Origin: Bradyrhizobium sp. AZCC 1719 | GTDB lineage: Bacteria > Pseudomonadota > Alphaproteobacteria > Rhizobiales > Xanthobacteraceae | Direction: 5' to 3' | Assembly: GCF_036924525.1 (NCBI RefSeq) | Contig: NZ_JAZHRU010000001.1 | Coordinates: 1,579,001-1,643,000 of the forward strand | Length of the DNA: 64,000 nt | In this document: positions 7,818-15,107 of the stretch, piece after piece | Layout of the letters: every line of letters begins with the position of its first letter | Position numbering within the stretch: position 1 is the first letter of the stretch | Made by a program: the position numbers and the translations under genes | The notes under the pieces: model-generated | What the model saw: only the letters and a program-made list of their open reading frames with translations | The model's database searches: none | Told to the model about the DNA's origin: nothing

Positions 7818-7915
7818 CGCGCATCGTCTCGGACTGCTTCGACAACTCGCTCGACGCCTGCAGCATCTGATGGGCGGCGGCGCCGGTATCGCGCCAATGA
7901 CCCGTCATGCTGTTT
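7815..7915 (-). pseudogene. Remnant of a methyl-accepting chemotaxis protein C-terminus
   Basis: The minus strand encodes about 35 residues with the tail signature of rhizobial chemoreceptors: DTGAAAHQMLQASSELSKQS followed by ETMRGRA. It compares with [20 protein letters not shown] near the end of the intact receptor at 49377-51065, but is too different to be a direct copy of it. Upstream signalling-domain sequence is lost and the frame runs into the family C repeat. I read it as a decayed fragment; no start codon or Shine-Dalgarno supports expression. Confidence 0.6.
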
Positions 7916-8152
7916 CCCGCTTCTGCTGTCGTTTTCATCAGGACAAATGCGCCGCACGGCAGTATTTGCCCGGATGACCACATTTCCATAATCGGGCATC
8001 ATTGCAAACTGACTGATTCGGACTACCGCGATCCCCTGACCTTTGGATCGGGCTGGGCACGTCTGAACGAGCGTGTAACTCGGCGCCGCAGAATGCGGCG
8101 CAGCTCGTGTGCCGTAACCAAGATGCCTTGAAAGCCATCCAAAGGATCTGAA

Positions 8153-8929
8153 ATGCAGACGATCGTATTGGCCACCCAGAAGGGTGGCTCCGGCAAAAGC
8201 ACGCTCGCCATCAGCCTTGCGCTTGCCGCCATCCGGGCCGGGCACAATGTCCGCCTGATCGAGACGGACTCACAGGGCACCCTTTCGAACTGGAAGCGCC
8301 GCCGCCCCTATGCCGCGCCGCTCGTCGAGCCGATCTATGCTGCCCGGGAGGTGGAACAGCGCCTGCAATCACTCGCGCGCGAGGGCGTGACCGTGACGAT
8401 CGTGGATACCGCCGGCGGTATTACCGCCGCGACCACTTCAGCGATTCGCTATGCCGATTTCTGTCTGATTCCGACCCGTCCGAGCATTGCCGACATCGAG
8501 GCAACCGCCCCGACGCTTAGCTGTATCAGGGCGTGGAGAAAGCCGTTCGCCTATGTCCTGAACCAAGCCCCAATCCGGGGCGCGGCGCGCCTCGCCGGCG
8601 CGGAAAACTTGCTGAGCGACGAGGCCGCGCTGGATATCGACGATATAGTTGCCCGCCCCATCATCATGATGCGGAACGATCACCAAGATGCGCTGACGGC
8701 CGGCCTTGCGGTCTGCGAATACGCGCCAGGCAGCAAATCCGCCGAGGAAATCCGCGATCTCTGGCAGTGGATCGAAACGCGGCTGGGCAACGTCGCGGCC
8801 GCCAGCGACGAACCGATCATCGAGAAGTTCGTGGAAATGGAAAGGCGCACGAGACTTCCGACAGTGGCTGCGCTTACCTCCATCGTGAACGACACGGCGC
8901 TGTTCCTGAGGGTGCAGGCCCGAAACTGA
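8153..8929 (+). CDS. Orphan ParA-family ATPase
   Basis: A 258-residue member of the ParA/Soj deviant Walker A group: KGGSGKST at 10-17, a Walker A' region reading LIETDSQGT (34-42) and a Walker B-like VTIVDTAGG near 82-90. It lacks the N-terminal DNA-binding extension of plasmid ParA proteins and there is no parB or parS next to it, so it is not a replicon partition system. Similar single ParA proteins position cargoes such as chemoreceptor clusters, flagella or conjugation complexes; which applies here is unknown. Shine-Dalgarno AAGGA lies 7 bases before the ATG. Its C-terminal 60 residues match nothing I recognise. Confidence 0.8.
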   Translation: MQTIVLATQKGGSGKSTLAISLALAAIRAGHNVRLIETDSQGTLSNWKRRRPYAAPLVEPIYAAREVEQRLQSLAREGVTVTIVDTAGGITAATTSAIRYADFCLIPTRPSIADIEATAPTLSCIRAWRKPFAYVLNQAPIRGAARLAGAENLLSDEAALDIDDIVARPIIMMRNDHQDALTAGLAVCEYAPGSKSAEEIRDLWQWIETRLGNVAAASDEPIIEKFVEMERRTRLPTVAALTSIVNDTALFLRVQARN

Positions 8930-9036
8930 CAACCCTTCCCCGCGACGCGGGGAGCGAGCGACTTGTCCGCCATAGCTTGAAGAGCAAAGACGAAAGCAAT
9001 CCAGCCGACCAGCCCCGCTGGATTGCTTCGCTCCGC

Positions 9037-9603
9037 CTACCTGTTCCGGCGCAGCCATTGTTCCCGCGTCACACGCCATCGTTCCGCCAGCGTCTGACCG
9101 TTGTGATGGGCAAGCTCGGTGTAGCCGACCAATTCGGCGCCGGTCTTTTGCTTGACCCGGCGCGATGCCTCATTGGTTACCGCGTTACAGACGTAGAAAA
9201 CCTCGAGACCCAGTACGCCGAAGACGAAATTGTTCACCTCCGCGACGGCTTCACTCATCAGGCCTTGATTCCAATAGCGCTCCGCGAGCCAGAAGCCCCG
9301 GTTGCCCTTCGCATTGTCCGACCTCGGGCGAAAGCGAATATTCCCGATCGCCTCGCCATCACCGCCGCGCAGCACCAGCATCCAATTATAGATCTCTTCC
9401 CCCGCGGCGACCCTCTCCAACTCCCTCGTGATGAAAGTCGTCGCGCCGTCCTCCGGATATGGCCAGGGGACAACCGATGCGAGATGCTGGATGATATTCC
9501 AGTTGTTGAAATGGCGCTGGATCGCCGGCGCATCGGACAGCGCGAGCGGCCGCAAGATCAGTCGCTTCGTTTCAAGCGTCGGCGTGTTGGTTATTTCTGA
9601 CAT
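9037..9603 (-). CDS. GNAT-family N-acetyltransferase (RimJ-like)
   Basis: 188 residues with the GNAT fold of the RimJ/RimL group: [18 protein letters not shown] at the start, the strand [10 protein letters not shown], and the acetyl-CoA region [19 protein letters not shown], followed by [17 protein letters not shown]. These enzymes acetylate N-termini of ribosomal proteins, amino acids or antibiotics; the substrate is not predictable. The start ATG at 9603 overlaps the last 13 bases of mutM; a GTG three codons upstream is also possible. The overlap suggests translational coupling to mutM. Confidence 0.85.
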   Translation of the reverse strand: MSEITNTPTLETKRLILRPLALSDAPAIQRHFNNWNIIQHLASVVPWPYPEDGATTFITRELERVAAGEEIYNWMLVLRGGDGEAIGNIRFRPRSDNAKGNRGFWLAERYWNQGLMSEAVAEVNNFVFGVLGLEVFYVCNAVTNEASRRVKQKTGAELVGYTELAHHNGQTLAERWRVTREQWLRRNR

Positions 9604-10472
9604 TTCGGGCACCAGAAGGTTGAACGGCCGTTCTGTACGAAGCGTCGCACGACGCCGCCGCAGCCTTTAGTTTGGCACTTCTCGCCCTCGCGGTCATAGA
9701 CCTGGAACGAGTGCTGGAAATAGCCGAGCTCGCCCGAGGTCAGCCGGTGATCGCTGATCGAGGAGCCGCCGGCCTTGATCGCCTGATTGAGCACTGTGTG
9801 AATTGCATTCACCAGCCGCCCGGCGTGATCGGTCGGCTCGCCCTTCTTCGTTGCCAGCGTCGCCGCCAACCGCCGCGGCGAGAGATGCGAGCGGTACAGC
9901 GCCTCACAGACATAGATATTGCCGAGACCGGCGACCACGCGCTGGTCGAGCAGCGCGGCCTTCAGGCTGGTCTTCTTGTTGAAACACGAGCGCGCCAGCA
10001 TCCCGGCGTCGAATTCGTTGCCGAGCGGCTCCGGACCGAGCCCCTTCAATAGCGGTTCATCCTCCAGCACGTTGCGGGCAATAATCTTCATGTAACCGAA
10101 GCGGCGCGGATCATTGAACACGACGGATCTGCCCGACGACATGTGAAACACCACGTGATCATGAGCGCGGTCCTCGCTGCGCGGATGGTGGAATTGGCCG
10201 GGCGTATTGTTAGTGCCGCCATCGAGCACCCGGAACGAGCCGGACATACCCAGATGCATCAGCAGCACATCGCCGGAGGTAAGATCCGCCATCAGGTATT
10301 TGGCGCGGCGGCCAAGGCCGGTCACGGTCTGGCCCTCCAGCCGAGCGATAAAGTCTTTTTGAAAGGGAAACCGCAAATCCTTGCGCCGGGCTTCCGCCTT
10401 GAGGATTTTCGACCCCTCCATGGCGGGTTGCAGGCCGCGGCGGACGGTCTCAACTTCGGGCAATTCAGGCAT
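9591..10472 (-). CDS. mutM: Formamidopyrimidine-DNA glycosylase MutM (Fpg)
   Basis: A bifunctional glycosylase/AP lyase that removes 8-oxoguanine. The 293-residue protein starts exactly at [10 protein letters not shown], where Pro2 becomes the catalytic N-terminus and Glu3 is essential; this fixes the ATG at 10472 over upstream starts. Further family marks are the conserved lysine in [21 protein letters not shown] of the helix-two-turn-helix, and the C-terminal zinc finger with cysteines in CQTKGC and CPKC. It is divergent from ubiE and followed by an overlapping acetyltransferase gene. Confidence 0.96.
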   Translation of the reverse strand: MPELPEVETVRRGLQPAMEGSKILKAEARRKDLRFPFQKDFIARLEGQTVTGLGRRAKYLMADLTSGDVLLMHLGMSGSFRVLDGGTNNTPGQFHHPRSEDRAHDHVVFHMSSGRSVVFNDPRRFGYMKIIARNVLEDEPLLKGLGPEPLGNEFDAGMLARSCFNKKTSLKAALLDQRVVAGLGNIYVCEALYRSHLSPRRLAATLATKKGEPTDHAGRLVNAIHTVLNQAIKAGGSSISDHRLTSGELGYFQHSFQVYDREGEKCQTKGCGGVVRRFVQNGRSTFWCPKCQK

Positions 10473-10551
10473 GAAGGCATTCACCTTATGGAGGTGACGT
10501 GATAGCGCCATTGCGACGGGCGCGCTATGGTCCGCTAGTGGAGTACATCTA

Positions 10552-11313
10552 ATGGTTCGGCCGGATCAAACCACCCATTTTGGCTTCAGGGACGTGCCCT
10601 TAGGGGACAAGCAGACGCTGGTGAACGACGTGTTTCACAGCGTGGCAAGACGCTATGACCTGATGAACGACCTGATGTCGGCGGGCCTGCACCGGGTCTG
10701 GAAAGACATCATGATCACGGCGCTCAACCCGCCGAAAAGTGATGCGCCGTTTGCGCTGCTCGACGTCGCCGGCGGCACCGGCGATATCGCCTTCCGCGCG
10801 GCCAAGGCCGCAGGCTTTGGCTTCCGCGCCACCGTCTGCGACATCAATGCGGATATGCTCGAGGTCGGCCACAACCGCGCGCTGGCGCAGCATCTCGACC
10901 ATCAGGTGTCTTTCGTCGAAGGCAATGCCGAGGCGCTGACTTTCCCGGATCGCTCCTTCGACGCCTACACCATCGCCTTCGGCATTCGCAACGTGCCGCG
11001 GATCGATGTGGCGCTGCGCGAGGCCTATCGCGTGCTGCGGCCGGGCAGCCGATTCCTGTGTCTGGAATTCTCCACCGTCGACGTTCCCGGACTGGACTGG
11101 CTGTACGACCAGTTCTCGTTCAGGGTGATCCCGCCGCTCGGCCGCGCCGTGACCGGCGATGCCGAATCCTATCAGTATCTCGTCGAATCGATCCGGAAAT
11201 TTCCCCGGCCCAATGTATTTGCCGAGATGATCCGCGGCGCCGGCTTTGCGCGGGTGAAGTGGGAAAGCCTCTCCGGCGGGATCGTGGCGCTGCATTCGGG
11301 CTGGCGCTTGTGA
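10552..11313 (+). CDS. ubiE: Ubiquinone/menaquinone C-methyltransferase UbiE
   Basis: A SAM-dependent methyltransferase of 253 residues that methylates the quinone ring in ubiquinone synthesis. N-terminal signature [23 protein letters not shown] motif [25 protein letters not shown], and the C-terminal [29 protein letters not shown] region are all present. It is first in a tight run with ubiB, whose GTG start overlaps the ubiE stop. It is divergent from mutM across a 79-bp gap. Confidence 0.96.
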   Translation: MVRPDQTTHFGFRDVPLGDKQTLVNDVFHSVARRYDLMNDLMSAGLHRVWKDIMITALNPPKSDAPFALLDVAGGTGDIAFRAAKAAGFGFRATVCDINADMLEVGHNRALAQHLDHQVSFVEGNAEALTFPDRSFDAYTIAFGIRNVPRIDVALREAYRVLRPGSRFLCLEFSTVDVPGLDWLYDQFSFRVIPPLGRAVTGDAESYQYLVESIRKFPRPNVFAEMIRGAGFARVKWESLSGGIVALHSGWRL

Positions 11314-12884
11314 TTTCTGCGGCGACCCACATCGCGCGGCTTGTCCGCGCCGCTTACGTGTTCGCGCGCGAGGGCGTGTTCGGCGTCGTCGATCCGAGCC
11401 TGGTGCCGGCGCCCGGGCAGCTCGCGCTGCGACTGGCGCGATTGATCGAACGACCCGGCGCCAAATCCGGCCCGCGACTATCCCGCGCGCTGACGCGGCT
11501 GGGACCGGCGTACCTCAAGCTCGGGCAGTTTCTGGCGACCCGCCCCGACGTGGTCGGGGTTGCCATGGCGCGCGACCTGGAAAGCCTGCAGGATCGGCTG
11601 CCGCCGTTTTCGCAAAGCGAAGCGGAAGCGGTGATCGCACTGTCGCTGGAACGCTCTGTGGCCAAGGCCTTTGTCAGCCTCGGCCCGGCGGTCGCCGCCG
11701 CGTCCATCGCGCAGGTGCATCGCGGCGAGATCGAGCGCAATGGCGTGCGCCAGCCGGTCGCCGTAAAGGTACTCCGGCCCAACGTCGCCTCGCGTTTTCG
11801 CCGCGACCTCTCCGACTTCTTCTTTGTCGCACACAACGCGGAGGCGCATTCGGCCGAAGCGCGGCGGCTGCGGCTGATCGAGGTCATCAACACGATGTCG
11901 CGCACGGTCGCGATGGAGATGGACCTGCGGCTCGAGGCTGCCGCTCTTTCCGAGATGGCGGAGAACACCCGCGACGATCCGGATTTCCGCGTGCCGGCGG
12001 TCGACTGGGACCGCACCACCCATAACGTGCTGACGATGGAGTGGATTGACGGCATCGCACTGAACGACCATGCGCGCCTCGAAGCAGCGCAAGTCGATTT
12101 GCCCGACCTTGGGCGCAAGGTGATCCAGAGCTTCCTGCGCCACGCGCTGCGCGACGGCTTCTTTCATGCCGATATGCATCCCGGCAATCTGTTTCTCGAC
12201 GACACCGGACGGCTTGTGGCGGTCGATTTCGGCATCATGGGCCGGCTCGGCGTGAAGGAGCGGCGTTTCCTCGCCGAAATTCTCTTGGGCTTCATCACGC
12301 GCGACTACCGCCGCGTTGCGGAAGTCCATTTCGAGGCCGGCTACGTGCCGGGGCATCATTCGGTGGAAAATTTCGCGCAAGCCATCCGCGCCATCGGCGA
12401 GCCGATCCACAACCGCACCGCCGAAGAAATCTCGATGGCGAAGCTGTTGACCCTGCTGCTCGAGGTCACCGGCCTGTTTGACATGCAGACCCGGCCCGAA
12501 CTGATCCTGCTGCAGAAGACCATGGTGGTGGTCGAAGGGGTAGCCCGGGGATTCGACCCCAAGCTCGATATCTGGAAGGTCGCCGATCCCGTGGTGCGCG
12601 AATGGATCGAGCGCAATCTCGGCCCGCTCGGGCGGGTTCAGGGGGCCATGACCGGCGCTGGCGAACTCGGCCGCGTGATGACGGGCCTGCCGGCGATCGC
12701 CTCGCGGGCGGTTGCCGTGATCGAGAACATGGAAAAGATGACCCGCGAAGGCCTGACGCTGTCGCCGGAGACTATTGCGGCCCTGGGCCGGGCCGAAGGC
12801 CGCAAGAGCCGCTGGCGCACGGTGGCGCTGTGGATCATCGCAGCGACCTTTATCGGAATTCTGTTTGCGATCCTGCAGTTGTGA
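11310..12884 (+). CDS. ubiB: UbiB-family kinase-like protein (ubiquinone biosynthesis)
   Basis: A 524-residue atypical kinase/ATPase needed for ubiquinone biosynthesis. Family features: the KxGQ motif ([14 protein letters not shown]), the alanine-rich loop [12 protein letters not shown], the lysine in VAVKVLRPN, the catalytic-loop-like [15 protein letters not shown] and VAVDFGIMG, and two C-terminal membrane helices, one near the end ([20 protein letters not shown]). The start is the GTG at 11310 ([18 protein letters not shown]), which overlaps the ubiE TGA; the longer frame from 11058 only reads through ubiE. Its stop lies 3 bp before the palindrome in front of coaBC. Confidence 0.94.
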   Translation: MISAATHIARLVRAAYVFAREGVFGVVDPSLVPAPGQLALRLARLIERPGAKSGPRLSRALTRLGPAYLKLGQFLATRPDVVGVAMARDLESLQDRLPPFSQSEAEAVIALSLERSVAKAFVSLGPAVAAASIAQVHRGEIERNGVRQPVAVKVLRPNVASRFRRDLSDFFFVAHNAEAHSAEARRLRLIEVINTMSRTVAMEMDLRLEAAALSEMAENTRDDPDFRVPAVDWDRTTHNVLTMEWIDGIALNDHARLEAAQVDLPDLGRKVIQSFLRHALRDGFFHADMHPGNLFLDDTGRLVAVDFGIMGRLGVKERRFLAEILLGFITRDYRRVAEVHFEAGYVPGHHSVENFAQAIRAIGEPIHNRTAEEISMAKLLTLLLEVTGLFDMQTRPELILLQKTMVVVEGVARGFDPKLDIWKVADPVVREWIERNLGPLGRVQGAMTGAGELGRVMTGLPAIASRAVAVIENMEKMTREGLTLSPETIAALGRAEGRKSRWRTVALWIIAATFIGILFAILQL

Positions 12885-12887
12885 TTG

Positions 12888-12914
12888 CAATGCTAGCATA
12901 GCGTGCTAGCATTG
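12888..12914. promoter_or_regulatory. Perfect inverted repeat with two TGCTAGCA octamers before coaBC (candidate RHH operator)
   Basis: CAATGCTAGCA (12888-12898) and TGCTAGCATTG (12904-12914) are perfect inverted repeats around TAGCG. Each contains the self-complementary octamer TGCTAGCA, spaced 13 bp centre to centre, which suits two adjacent ribbon-helix-helix dimers. The well-known FitA operator uses the related TGCTATCA/TGATAGCA pair. A possible promoter, TTGCAA (12885-12890) and TAGCAT (12907-12912), would be covered by the element. It lies 28 bp upstream of the coaBC start. Confidence 0.65.
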
Positions 12915-12942
12915 ACGGCATAGTTTTGCCGGAGGCCGTCCT

Positions 12943-14382
12943 ATGGCCAGCCTGACCATCCGAAAACTCGATGAAACCGTCAAAGCCTATCTGCGGCTCC
13001 GGTCGGCGGGAAACGGCCGCTCCGTCGAGGAGGAAGTCCGGGTCATCCTGGGAGAACTCGTCCAAGGGCGCCCCGAACTATCAGGCGCCAGCACGTCACC
13101 ACCATCCGCAGAGGCCAACGCACAGGCAGTGCCGGTCAGCGCCTCCAGCGAACGGAGTGTCACCCTGATCATCGGCGGCGGAATCGCCGCTTTCAAGTCG
13201 CTGGAGCTGATCCGGCGGCTGAAGGAGCGACACGTTCACGTCCGCTGCGTGCTGACCAAGGCAGCCCAGCAATTCGTCACGCCGCTTTCCGCCAGCGCGT
13301 TGTCGCATGAGCGCGTCTATACGGACCTGTTCAATCCCGAGAGCGAATTCGACGCCGGACACATCCGGCTGGCGCGCGAATGCGATCTGATCATCGTGGC
13401 GCCGGCGACCGCCGACCTGATGGCGAAGATGGCGCACGGCCATGCCGACGATCTCGCTACCGCCATCCTGCTGGCAGCCAACCGGCCAATCCTGCTGGCG
13501 CCTGCGATGAACCCCCTGATGTGGAACAACGCCGCCACCCGCCGCAACGTGATGCAGCTTCGCCGCGACGGCGTTCACATGATCGGCCCCAACGCCGGGG
13601 AAATGGCCGAGTCCAATGAGGCCGGCATCGGGCGGATGTCGGAGGCGGTCGAGATTGCCGCCGCCGCCGTCGACATCCTGCGCCCGCCGCGGCCGCGTCC
13701 GCTCGCGGGCAAGCGTGTGCTGATTACGGCAGGGCCGACGCATGAGGCGATCGATCCCGTGCGCTATATCGCCAACCGCTCGTCCGGCAAGCAGGGTTAT
13801 GCCATCGCCGCCGCGGCACAGGCCGCGGGCGCGGACGTCACGCTGGTGTCCGGTCCGGTCGACTTGCGCGATCCCCCCGGCGTCACGGTGATCCGGGTCG
13901 AATCGGCGCGTGACATGCTGCATCGGGTGGAAGCCGCCTTGCCGGCGGACATCGCGATCTTCGCCGCCGCCGTTGCCGACTGGCGCGTTGCCAATGAAGG
14001 CGAGCAGAAACTGAAAAAGACGTCCGCCGGCATGCCGCAGCTCGCACTGGTGGAAAATCCCGACATTCTGGCGACGATCTCGAAACTGAAGGAGAAGCGT
14101 CCGCCGCTGGTGATCGGCTTTGCCGCCGAGACCGAACATCTGATCGACAACGCAAAAGCCAAGATCGCGCGCAAGGGCTGCGACTGGATCGTCGCCAACG
14201 ACGTTTCGCCTTCAACCGGCGTGATGGGCGGCGACCGCAACACCGTTCACCTGCTGACGCGCGATGGCGAGGAGATCAACGTCAACAGCATTAAAGTGGA
14301 ATCTTGGCCGGTGATGACCAAGGAACAGGTCGCAGCCGAACTGGTGGCGAAGATTGCGCAGACCATGGAGAAGAATTCGTGA
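12943..14382 (+). CDS. coaBC: RHH antitoxin-like domain fused to CoaBC (PPC decarboxylase / PPC synthetase)
   Basis: CoaBC converts 4'-phosphopantothenate plus cysteine to 4'-phosphopantetheine for coenzyme A. Of 479 residues, CoaC spans about 71-250 ([13 protein letters not shown], active-site His140 in [12 protein letters not shown] ending at Asn190, substrate flap ending GIGRM at 228-232) and CoaB about 255-475 ([26 protein letters not shown]). Residues 1-42 are an extra ribbon-helix-helix module of FitA/VapB type ([20 protein letters not shown], then [12 protein letters not shown]), joined by a Ser/Ala/Pro linker 43-70. The Shine-Dalgarno GGAGG (12931) is 7 bases before this ATG, so the domain belongs to the protein. 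The ACGD cysteine of E. coli CoaC is replaced here ([11 protein letters not shown]), a form I believe is usual in alphaproteobacteria. The gene overlaps dut. Confidence 0.93.
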   Translation: MASLTIRKLDETVKAYLRLRSAGNGRSVEEEVRVILGELVQGRPELSGASTSPPSAEANAQAVPVSASSERSVTLIIGGGIAAFKSLELIRRLKERHVHVRCVLTKAAQQFVTPLSASALSHERVYTDLFNPESEFDAGHIRLARECDLIIVAPATADLMAKMAHGHADDLATAILLAANRPILLAPAMNPLMWNNAATRRNVMQLRRDGVHMIGPNAGEMAESNEAGIGRMSEAVEIAAAAVDILRPPRPRPLAGKRVLITAGPTHEAIDPVRYIANRSSGKQGYAIAAAAQAAGADVTLVSGPVDLRDPPGVTVIRVESARDMLHRVEAALPADIAIFAAAVADWRVANEGEQKLKKTSAGMPQLALVENPDILATISKLKEKRPPLVIGFAAETEHLIDNAKAKIARKGCDWIVANDVSPSTGVMGGDRNTVHLLTRDGEEINVNSIKVESWPVMTKEQVAAELVAKIAQTMEKNS

Positions 14383-14837
14383 GCGTGACGGTGAAGGTCG
14401 ACGTCTGCCAATTGCCACATGGCGAAGGTCTCGCACTGCCGGCCTACCAGAGCGCCGATGCCGCCGGGCTTGATCTGCTGGCGGCGGTGCCTGCGGATAC
14501 GCCGCTGATCCTCCCGCCCGGAAAATTCGCGATGGTGCCGACCGCACTCACGATCGCGTTGCCTTCCGGATATGAGGCGCAGGTGCGGCCGCGCTCCGGC
14601 CTTGCCGCCAAACACGGCGTCACGGTGCTGAACTCGCCCGGCACGGTGGATGCGGACTACCGCGGCGAGATCAACGTGCTCCTGATCAACCACGGTGATA
14701 CGCCCTTTCCGATCAAGCGCGGCGAGCGCATCGCGCAGATGGTGATTGCGCCTGTGGTGCAGGCGAAATTGGTTCCCGTCACTTCGCTGGCGGCAACCGG
14801 CCGTGGCAGTGGCGGTTTTGGCTCGACCGGACGCTGA
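14379..14837 (+). CDS. dut: Deoxyuridine 5'-triphosphate nucleotidohydrolase
   Basis: Trimeric dUTPase of 152 residues that keeps uracil out of DNA and supplies dUMP for thymidylate. All five motifs are present: SADAAGLDL (1), [10 protein letters not shown] (2), [19 protein letters not shown] (3), GERIAQMVI (4) and the C-terminal arm [11 protein letters not shown] (5). The start is the GTG at 14379, which overlaps the coaBC TGA, so the two are translationally coupled; coaBC-dut adjacency is common in bacteria. Confidence 0.96.
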   Translation: MSVTVKVDVCQLPHGEGLALPAYQSADAAGLDLLAAVPADTPLILPPGKFAMVPTALTIALPSGYEAQVRPRSGLAAKHGVTVLNSPGTVDADYRGEINVLLINHGDTPFPIKRGERIAQMVIAPVVQAKLVPVTSLAATGRGSGGFGSTGR

Positions 14838-14960
14838 ATCGTTCGGTTTGAACGGTTCTGAACGATGCCGCCTTGATTTTTTCACAGGCAGTTTTGCGTT
14901 CACGGTCTGGACTCTTACCGGTCGACTTCCGAAGGGGATACTCTCGACCCGATTCGTGTA

Positions 14961-15008
14961 GAGCGCGACCAGCAAAAGTGGGGTCCGGTTTTGTGTCCGG
15001 GCGCGCTC
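14961..15008. repeat. REP-like hairpin, family D copy 1
   Basis: GAGCGCG (14961-14967) and CGCGCTC (15002-15008) enclose AGCAAAAGTGGGGTCCGGTT. The core, AAAAGYGGG..CCGG followed by a T-rich CCGGTTTT block, recurs at 38000-38043, 49329-49377 and 52523-52569 in diverged form. Confidence 0.55.
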
Positions 15009-15020
15009 AATCCTTAGTCG

Positions 15021-15067
15021 GCGCATAATCTCAACGCAAACCGCTCACATTTTGGCGGATTATGCGC
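15021..15067. promoter_or_regulatory. Inverted repeat upstream of divL
   Basis: GCGCATAATC (15021-15030) and GATTATGCGC (15058-15067) are perfect 10-bp arms 27 bp apart, ending 40 bp before the divL start. They may be a binding site pair in the promoter or a leader hairpin. I could not match them to a CtrA box. Confidence 0.4.
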
Positions 15068-15107
15068 TGGGGGTGGTGCCAGCAGTCATGCGTTCTTGGG
15101 GCAAATA

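Larger units (their letters stand above)
7732..8152. other. Intergenic region with repeat and gene debris
   Basis: These 421 bp contain a GC-rich repeat (about 7737-7817), a chemoreceptor gene fragment on the minus strand (about 7815-7915) and a leader with hairpins before parA. The stem GCGCCGC (8083-8089) pairs with GCGGCGC (8095-8101). It has the look of a small site of insertion and decay between otherwise conserved core genes. Confidence 0.5.

Noticed and set aside
7786-7989. Intact small protein on the minus strand (67 codons)
   Set aside because: Its middle is clearly a chemoreceptor tail, its ends run into a repeat and non-coding sequence, and there is no ribosome-binding site.
8153-8929. 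Replicon partition locus or plasmid origin
   Set aside because: ParA alone, without parB, parS-like repeats or a replication gene; the surroundings are chromosomal core genes.
11478-12899. Minus-strand open frame (473 codons) opposite ubiB
   Set aside because: Shadow of a well-supported gene; no recognisable domain, and it would run through the coaBC operator.
12943-13070. Separate antitoxin gene of a toxin-antitoxin pair before coaBC
   Set aside because: The RHH frame continues into CoaC without stop, and no PIN-domain or other toxin gene is next to it; the downstream gene is dut.
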